Position numbers and translations under genes: made by a program. A DNA stretch of 64,000 bases from Anaerobaca sp035448545 (GTDB lineage Bacteria > Planctomycetota > Phycisphaerae > Sedimentisphaerales > Anaerobacaceae). Location of the stretch: positions 1-64,000 of the forward strand of contig DAOTJE010000001.1 in NCBI GenBank assembly GCA_035448545.1. The letters are read 5' to 3'. Below are positions 59,491 through 64,000 of the stretch, piece by piece. The notes under the pieces are model-generated. The model saw only the letters and a program-made list of their open reading frames with translations. It did not search any database and had not been told where the DNA came from. The stretch's first letter is position 1, and each line of letters opens with the position of its first letter.

Positions 59491-61974
59491 TCAATACGCG
59501 CCCGTGACGCGCATCTCGATGCTGAACAATGAATCCGAGGCGGTGATGAAAAGGGTCCGCCGGTCGGGCCCGCCGAAACAGACGTTGGCAGTCCAGCCTT
59601 TGTTGACGTCGATCTGCTCGATCTTCTCGCCGTCGGGATTGAACACGGTGACGCCGCGTCCGGTCAGGTAGACGTTGCCCTCGGTGTCGATCGTCATGCC
59701 GTCGGAGCCCATCGAGCAGAAGAGCTTCTTGTCCGAGAGCGAACCATCGGTGTTGATCACGTATCGATACGTTTTGCGGTCTCCGATGTCGGCGACGTAC
59801 AGGAGCTTGCCGTCCGGGGTGCCGATGATACCGTTGGGCTGCACGAGATCATTGGCGACGCGGACGATGCTCTTGCGGTCCGGCGTGACGTAATAGACGT
59901 GCTGGCCGTCCTGTTGCATGGCGGGGTTGCGCTTCCAGTAGGGCCGCTTGTAGAGTGGGTCGGTGAAATAGATGCCGCCGTCGGGGGCGATCCAGAGGTC
60001 GTTGGGCCCGTTGAGCAGCTTGTCGTCGAAGCGGCGGACGAAGATCGTGACGTGTCCCTGCGGATCGATCATCCACAGCTCGTTATCCATGTCGGCGCAG
60101 GCCCAGAGGTTGCCGTCTTTGTCGAAGAACAGGCCGTTGGACCGGCCGCAAGGCTTCATGAAGTCCGTCAGTTTGCCGTCGACGGACCATTTGCAGATGC
60201 GGTCGTTGGGCTGGTCGGTGAAGAAGACGTTGCCCTCGCGGTCGGCGGCGGGGCCTTCGGTGAACTGAAAGCCGTCGGCCAGCAATTTGACCTTGGCACC
60301 GGGAGCGGTGACACCACTTGTCTTTGCCTGGTCGGCTTTTTTCATGACAGCCACCAGCTCGATGCCCTCGGTCCGGCCCAGGTTGCGGGAGTACTTCTTC
60401 TCTTGTGCGTTGTTCCAGTGCTCGTGAACACCCAGGCTGGCCGGCCGCACGACGTTGCCGGCGTGGTCGGGGTCGTAGAACGTGCCGGAAGGCGGGTTGT
60501 CGATCAGTGCCGCCTCGTGCAGGTAGTCGTCGGTACCCGGCATGCAGGAATACTTCTGCACATTGGCCTCGGCCTGAAGGAAGTCGAGGCCCACCGAGTC
60601 GATGGCGACGGGGTCCTGGCTGGCGAACAGACTGCTGGTCCAGTCGTTGTTGAACGGCGCCGACTCGAACCGTCGCGGCTCGTGCTCGACGTAGTGGATG
60701 CCGCCGTAGAGGCCGTCGATGAGATAGAGAACCGTCTTGCCGCCAAGCTCACTGTGGCTCATCAGGTCCACGAGGTTCCGGTACCGGCCCGTGGTCCTCT
60801 GGAAGCTCGTGTGCATGTCGTAGTAGCCTCTTTCGTACGGCAGGCGGATCAGTGAGCCGTAGTGGTTCTTGGCGCACAGCGTGACGCCGGCGCTGGGGTG
60901 GGCCTTGAGATTGGCCAGATTGATGAGGTAGTCGGCCTCGGCGTACGCCTGCGGCACGTAGTCCCGTGCGCACCCTTCGGGGTTGCAACTCCAATACAAG
61001 GGAACCGAGGATGGCCCGGTCTTCGTCCGGCCGGGTCCGCCCTGGCAGTCGAGGTAGATGACATGCGGGAACTGCCGGTGCAGCATGTCGTAGTATTCGT
61101 TGGCGAAGTAGGCGAGGGTGTCGCCCACCGCGATGTCGGACTGTTTGACGCCGACGGTTTCCGTCAGTTGCCGCAGCAGCGAGGCGATCATCTGGGGCGA
61201 CGTGTTCATGTAGTCCACCCAGCTCTGCAACGCGTAGGTCTGGGGATTCACGGCGTCGGTGGTGCGGATGAAGCCGACGAAATTGACTTTCACCATGATC
61301 TTCTGGCCCGGCTCGTAGCCGACATCGCCCTTGCCCCTGGTCTTGTTGTGGTAGCGGAAGAGGGCATCCCACGCCGCTTTGTCGGAGGTCTCGCCCGTCA
61401 GGTTGCGAAGAGCCTGCGACATCATTTCGTCGACGGCCGCCGGATTCGTGTGTTCGTCCTGCCAGAGGTGGCCATCGCCCGGACCCTTCCAGTCGGTGGC
61501 TTCGGGATTGTGCACCCAGACGACTCGCCCTGGATGGATCCCTCGAGCGACGCCGATGGGCTGGTTGGCCGGCTGGGGATCGGCCAGCAGACGCTTCTCA
61601 GTGGTGACGCTGAACGCCACCCAGATCGCCGCGACGCTGATGCCTACAGCGGCCAATGCACACCGTCCGCTGCGCAGACTCGTCTGGGCCTTGCGCAGGG
61701 CTGCCGCCCAAGCCCCGATGCCCAGCAGCCAGGCGACGAAGCCGGACGCCAGCGGCATGGCTGCCCGCTGACAGGGATACATCGCTCGCGAGGGCTTGGG
61801 CACCACGCGGATCAGGAACCAGGCCAGAGCCAGCAGGCCGGTGATCGGCAGCAGCCAGAGCATCCATGGGCGGGGAGTTCGGGGCTCGATCTCGATTAGC
61901 TTGCCCGTCCTGGGACAGCGTCTGTGGTCTTCACATCTATCGGTGCGCCAATGGTGCGGGTCATAAGGTGTCAT
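59491..61974 (-). CDS. Membrane-anchored DUF362 - SMP-30/gluconolactonase fusion
   Basis: An 827-aa protein. Two or three helices lie near the N-terminus (about 37-55, 75-95 and 105-125). Residues about 140-510 are a DUF362-type domain (YEPGQKIMVKVNFVGFIR, YLDCQGGPGRTKTGPSS, LINLANLKAHPSAGVTLCAKNHYG, VLYLIDGLYGGI, SQDPVAIDSVGLDFLQAEAN). Residues about 545-825 are an SMP-30/gluconolactonase propeller (FTEGPAADREGNVFFTDQPNDRI, GRSNGLFFDKDGNLW, LNGPNDLWIAPDGGIYFTDP). The SMP-30 part would hydrolyse sugar lactones. DUF362 is of unknown function, often near Fe-S redox proteins. GGGAGG with 8-nt spacing fixes the ATG at 61974 over 62007. First gene of a run with the sialidase-like gene. Confidence 0.88.
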   Translation of the reverse strand: MTPYDPHHWRTDRCEDHRRCPRTGKLIEIEPRTPRPWMLWLLPITGLLALAWFLIRVVPKPSRAMYPCQRAAMPLASGFVAWLLGIGAWAAALRKAQTSLRSGRCALAAVGISVAAIWVAFSVTTEKRLLADPQPANQPIGVARGIHPGRVVWVHNPEATDWKGPGDGHLWQDEHTNPAAVDEMMSQALRNLTGETSDKAAWDALFRYHNKTRGKGDVGYEPGQKIMVKVNFVGFIRTTDAVNPQTYALQSWVDYMNTSPQMIASLLRQLTETVGVKQSDIAVGDTLAYFANEYYDMLHRQFPHVIYLDCQGGPGRTKTGPSSVPLYWSCNPEGCARDYVPQAYAEADYLINLANLKAHPSAGVTLCAKNHYGSLIRLPYERGYYDMHTSFQRTTGRYRNLVDLMSHSELGGKTVLYLIDGLYGGIHYVEHEPRRFESAPFNNDWTSSLFASQDPVAIDSVGLDFLQAEANVQKYSCMPGTDDYLHEAALIDNPPSGTFYDPDHAGNVVRPASLGVHEHWNNAQEKKYSRNLGRTEGIELVAVMKKADQAKTSGVTAPGAKVKLLADGFQFTEGPAADREGNVFFTDQPNDRICKWSVDGKLTDFMKPCGRSNGLFFDKDGNLWACADMDNELWMIDPQGHVTIFVRRFDDKLLNGPNDLWIAPDGGIYFTDPLYKRPYWKRNPAMQQDGQHVYYVTPDRKSIVRVANDLVQPNGIIGTPDGKLLYVADIGDRKTYRYVINTDGSLSDKKLFCSMGSDGMTIDTEGNVYLTGRGVTVFNPDGEKIEQIDVNKGWTANVCFGGPDRRTLFITASDSLFSIEMRVTGAY

Positions 61975-62007
61975 CGGCTCAACCTCCCGAATCGTGCGGT
62001 TCATCAT

Positions 62008-62355
62008 GAAAAGTCAACTGACTGGGCATTGTACCACGGAGTCTCCGTCAAGTCGCGTCTTTTCGGTCGCACCCGGCAAGGGAGGGTGCACTGCGTGTTT
62101 ATAGGTAGGTTCCTGGGGAGGCCAGGAAGGGGGGGCTATCATCTCGAAGCACGTGGCGGATGTCATTTCGACGAAGGGCGAAGCCCGCACGGAGAAATCT
62201 GGGCGAGGATAAGGCAATAGCCCGTTCGCAGCCGGATTCCTCCACTCCACTGCGCTCCGGTCGGAATGACAGAGTCGACTGCGACCCCCCGTGCCGGTCT
62301 ACCTACAAACATCAAGTGCACCCCACACGGTAAGGGAGCGGGGCCGATCAGGCTA
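62008..62355. other. Intergenic stretch between divergent genes
   Basis: About 350 bp without a gene. It contains the inverted repeat pair listed separately, and GGGGAGGCCAGGAAGGGGGG (62115-62134), a purine-rich run. A minus-strand promoter for the DUF362 fusion must lie near 62010-62100, but I could not define one. Confidence 0.5.
62161..62271. repeat. Inverted pair of a TGTCATTYCGAC...GGAGRAATCYGG element
   Basis: The left copy (62161-62202) runs from TGTCATTTCGAC to GGAGAAATCTGG. The right copy (62232-62271) is on the other strand and runs from TGTCATTCCGAC to GGAGGAATCCGG. The middles differ but both are GC-rich and can form hairpins. Together they can fold into a 110-bp cruciform. Confidence 0.7.
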
Positions 62356-62384
62356 TTGCGTCGTGGGGCGGCCGCCGGTAAGAT
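62356..62384 (+). promoter_or_regulatory. Sigma70-like promoter for the 62432 oxidoreductase
   Basis: TTGCGT (62356-62361), a 17-bp spacer and TAAGAT (62379-62384) would start transcription near 62391, 41 bp before the chosen ATG. Confidence 0.55.
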
Positions 62385-62431
62385 GGCGGGAAATATCCAT
62401 GAGGTATCGTACGAAATGGATGGGAGGTTGC

Positions 62432-63712
62432 ATGGCATACCGAAGGGGCATCACACGCAGGACCTTCCTACGAGCTACCGCATCGGCTGTTGCGGTTCCT
62501 TATGTCATCACGTCGTCGGCCCTCGGCGCCGGCGGCCGGGCGCCGGCCAGCGAACGGTTGGTGATGGGGGCTATCGGCTGCGGCGGACAGGGCACACGCC
62601 ACATCGGCGGCGGTATCTGGGTCCAGGGTGGCGGCTTCCTCAGCAAGCCCGGTGTGCAGGTCGTTGCGGCCTGCGACGTCAATCGCAACAACCTCAACAA
62701 CGCCAAGAGCATCATCGACACCTACTACGGCAACCACGACTGCGTCGCGTACCACAACTTCGAGGACCTGTTGGTCCGCGACGACATCGACATCATCCTC
62801 TGCGCCGCCGGCGACCGCTGGCATACGCCGATCTCCATCGCCGCCGCCAAGGCGGGCAAGGACATCTACTGCGAGAAACCGATTTCGCTGACGGTCTACG
62901 AGGCGCGCGAGTTGGCCCGCACGATGAAGCGGTACGGCCGTATCTTCCAGAGCGGCACGCAGCAGCGGAGCTGGTACGAGTTCCGTTTCGCCTGCGAACT
63001 GGTCCGCAGCGGCTACATCGGTCACGTCAAGCACATCAAAGTCAACGTGGGCGGCCCCCCCGAGGAATGTCACCTTCCCGCGCAGGGCTCGCCGCCGGAC
63101 TGGCTGGATTACGACCGATGGCTGGGCCAGGCGCCCTGGCATCCGTTCCACCCCGACATCCTGGGCTGGATGCGGTGGAAGGACTTCTCCGGCGGCGAGA
63201 TGACCAACTGGGGCCAGCACATGTTTGACATCGCCCAGTGGGCGATGGGAATGGACGAATCGGGCCCGGTCGAGATCATTCCGGCCGACGGCAACGAGTT
63301 CAAGGTCCTGACCTACCGCTATGCCAACGGCACGGTGATGACGCGAGAGGGCATCAGCCAGCCCACGCCGGGCGTGCGGTTCGAGGGGACCGACGGCATG
63401 ATCGAAGTGACGCGCGAGCAGCTCATCACTGAGCCGGACTCATTGCGCAGGCAGACCCTCACGGCCAACGACGTGCATCTTTACGAGAGCAAGAACCATC
63501 CGGACAACTTCCTCGAATGTGTCCGGACGCGGAACCGTCCGGCCTGCGACGCCGACGTCGGCTATCGCTCGATCAGCGTCTGCCACCTGGGCAATATCGC
63601 CTACTGGCTCGGACGGCCCCTGCGGTGGGACCCGGCGGCCGAGCGGTTCGTCAACGACCGGCAGGCCGATTCGATGCTCCAGCGGGCGATGCGCAGTCCC
63701 TGGTGCATATGA
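62432..63712 (+). CDS. Tat-exported Gfo/Idh/MocA family oxidoreductase
   Basis: A 426-aa protein with a clear twin-arginine leader, TRRTFLRATASAVAVPYV, in residues about 8-25. The Rossmann motif is MGAIGCGGQGTRHIGGG (45-61) and the canonical catalytic motif YCEKP (E148-K149-P150) is intact, unlike the proteins at 15151 and 21760. The C-terminal domain has GQHMFDIAQWAMGMD and FLECVRTRNRPACDADVGYRS, typical of the planctomycete Tat-exported group. GGGAGG precedes the ATG at 62432 with 4-nt spacing. ATGs at 62399 and 62420 are less likely. It is followed after 38 bp by a secreted repeat protein and likely shares its transcript. The substrate is probably a sugar derivative in the periplasm. Confidence 0.9.
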   Translation: MAYRRGITRRTFLRATASAVAVPYVITSSALGAGGRAPASERLVMGAIGCGGQGTRHIGGGIWVQGGGFLSKPGVQVVAACDVNRNNLNNAKSIIDTYYGNHDCVAYHNFEDLLVRDDIDIILCAAGDRWHTPISIAAAKAGKDIYCEKPISLTVYEARELARTMKRYGRIFQSGTQQRSWYEFRFACELVRSGYIGHVKHIKVNVGGPPEECHLPAQGSPPDWLDYDRWLGQAPWHPFHPDILGWMRWKDFSGGEMTNWGQHMFDIAQWAMGMDESGPVEIIPADGNEFKVLTYRYANGTVMTREGISQPTPGVRFEGTDGMIEVTREQLITEPDSLRRQTLTANDVHLYESKNHPDNFLECVRTRNRPACDADVGYRSISVCHLGNIAYWLGRPLRWDPAAERFVNDRQADSMLQRAMRSPWCI

Positions 63713-63750
63713 GAACGACAACACCACACGGTTTTGGAAAAGGAGCGCCC

Positions 63751-64000
63751 ATGCGAACTCGACATATTGCCCCCATCCTGGTGGGACTGGCCATCGGTAC
63801 CCTGTTGGCAGGATCGGCCGCTGCGGCAGCGGAGGCCAAGGTAGGCGATGGCTTCAAGGTGCACACGCTCAACGCCGAATCGCGTTTCGAGGCGGCGGGG
63901 ATTCTCGACGTGAACCGCGACGGGAAGCTCGATATCTACTGCGGCGGGTTCTGGTATGAGGCCCCGACCTGGACCAAGCACTTCGTCCGCGAGATCAAGG
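63751..64000 (+). CDS. Secreted FG-GAP/VCBS-type protein (partial, runs off the window)
   Basis: The first 83 codons of a gene cut by the window edge. The signal peptide is MRTRHIAPILVGLAIGTLLAGSAAAAA. GILDVNRDGKLDIYCGGFWYEAPTW follows, where DVNRDGKLDI is a calcium-binding FG-GAP/VCBS repeat unit of a seven-bladed propeller. Planctomycetota encode many such proteins, often next to Gfo/Idh/MocA oxidoreductases. AAAAGGAG lies 7 nt before the ATG. Length and other domains cannot be seen. Confidence 0.8.
   Translation, partial: MRTRHIAPILVGLAIGTLLAGSAAAAAEAKVGDGFKVHTLNAESRFEAAGILDVNRDGKLDIYCGGFWYEAPTWTKHFVREIK

Noticed and set aside
1..64000. CRISPR array, tRNA, rRNA, insertion sequence or prophage
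   Set aside because: No regular direct-repeat array, cloverleaf, rRNA core sequence or transposase/integrase-like protein was found on reading both strands. Short divergent tRNAs could be missed by eye.

Overview
The window is about 63% GC and very gene-dense. It looks like a chromosomal piece of a Planctomycetota bacterium, most likely of the Phycisphaerae/Sedimentisphaerales type. The reasons are the gene families together: three Gfo/Idh/MocA oxidoreductases (two with Tat-type leaders), a DUF1080-type lipoprotein, a DUF362/SMP-30 fusion, a sodium:solute symporter with a small partner, a TPR/beta-propeller protein, and three very large secreted discoidin/Fn3/LamG proteins. A ferredoxin-dependent 2-oxoacid oxidoreductase (KorAB) points to anaerobic or facultative metabolism. 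This placement rests on family content alone. I saw no rRNA, tRNA, CRISPR array, phage or transposase gene.

Layout. 1-4.4 kb (+): end of an unknown gene, then a tight three-gene operon (AGE-type sugar epimerase, a deoxyhypusine-synthase-like protein, a PfkB kinase-HAD phosphatase fusion) behind a good sigma70-like promoter. 4.6-12.9 kb (-): two giant modular secreted proteins and a smaller secreted protein. 13-15 kb (-): inositol-phosphatase-family protein and an SDR. 15-25 kb (mostly +): Gfo/Idh/MocA protein, repeat lipoprotein, DUF3795 protein (-), LOG protein, COG2509 flavoprotein, MFS transporter, second Gfo/Idh/MocA protein, outer-membrane beta-barrel. 24.5-25.8 kb (-): histidine kinase with a small membrane protein. 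26-28.3 kb (+): YgiQ-type radical SAM enzyme and DUF486 protein. 28.4-32.5 kb (-): cupredoxin-glucose/sorbosone dehydrogenase and GH32 fructanase-like enzyme. 32.7-38.9 kb (+): EamA transporter, DUF1080 lipoprotein, bacterioferritin, PQ-loop protein, ArgG, prepilin peptidase, OmpA lipoprotein. 38.9-42.9 kb (-): small barrel-like protein, alkaline phosphatase, ComEC. 43-48.6 kb (+): ferritin-like protein, KorA, KorB, ABC ATPase, CheD, TIGR02757 protein. 48.7-49.2 kb (-): hicB and a frameshifted hicA. 49.4-51.1 kb (+): a 574-aa protein of unknown function. 51.1-62 kb (-): TPR/propeller protein, symporter with small subunit, third giant modular protein, sialidase-like protein, DUF362/SMP-30 fusion. 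62.4-64 kb (+): Tat-exported Gfo/Idh/MocA protein and the start of an FG-GAP-type secreted protein.

How it fits together. Most of the accessory content is about capturing and breaking down sugars outside the cytoplasm: GH32 and sialidase-like hydrolases, carbohydrate-binding giant proteins, a quinoprotein-type sugar dehydrogenase, exported NAD-dependent sugar oxidoreductases, and MFS, SSS and EamA carriers. Housekeeping genes (argG, bfr, comEC, pilD-like, korAB) are interspersed. Sigma70-like promoters (TTGNCG/TTGACA, 16-18 bp, TANAAT) can be read directly upstream of many transcription units. Several short repeat families occur in intergenic DNA: a dispersed 20-mer that also enters two genes, and two inverted pairs of REP-like elements.

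The best candidates for undescribed biology are the epimerase/DHS-like/kinase-phosphatase operon, the symporter-small subunit-TPR/propeller operon with an extra symporter domain, the DUF362-SMP-30 and cupredoxin-dehydrogenase fusions, the head-swapped giant secreted protein family, and the 574-aa Cys/His protein.
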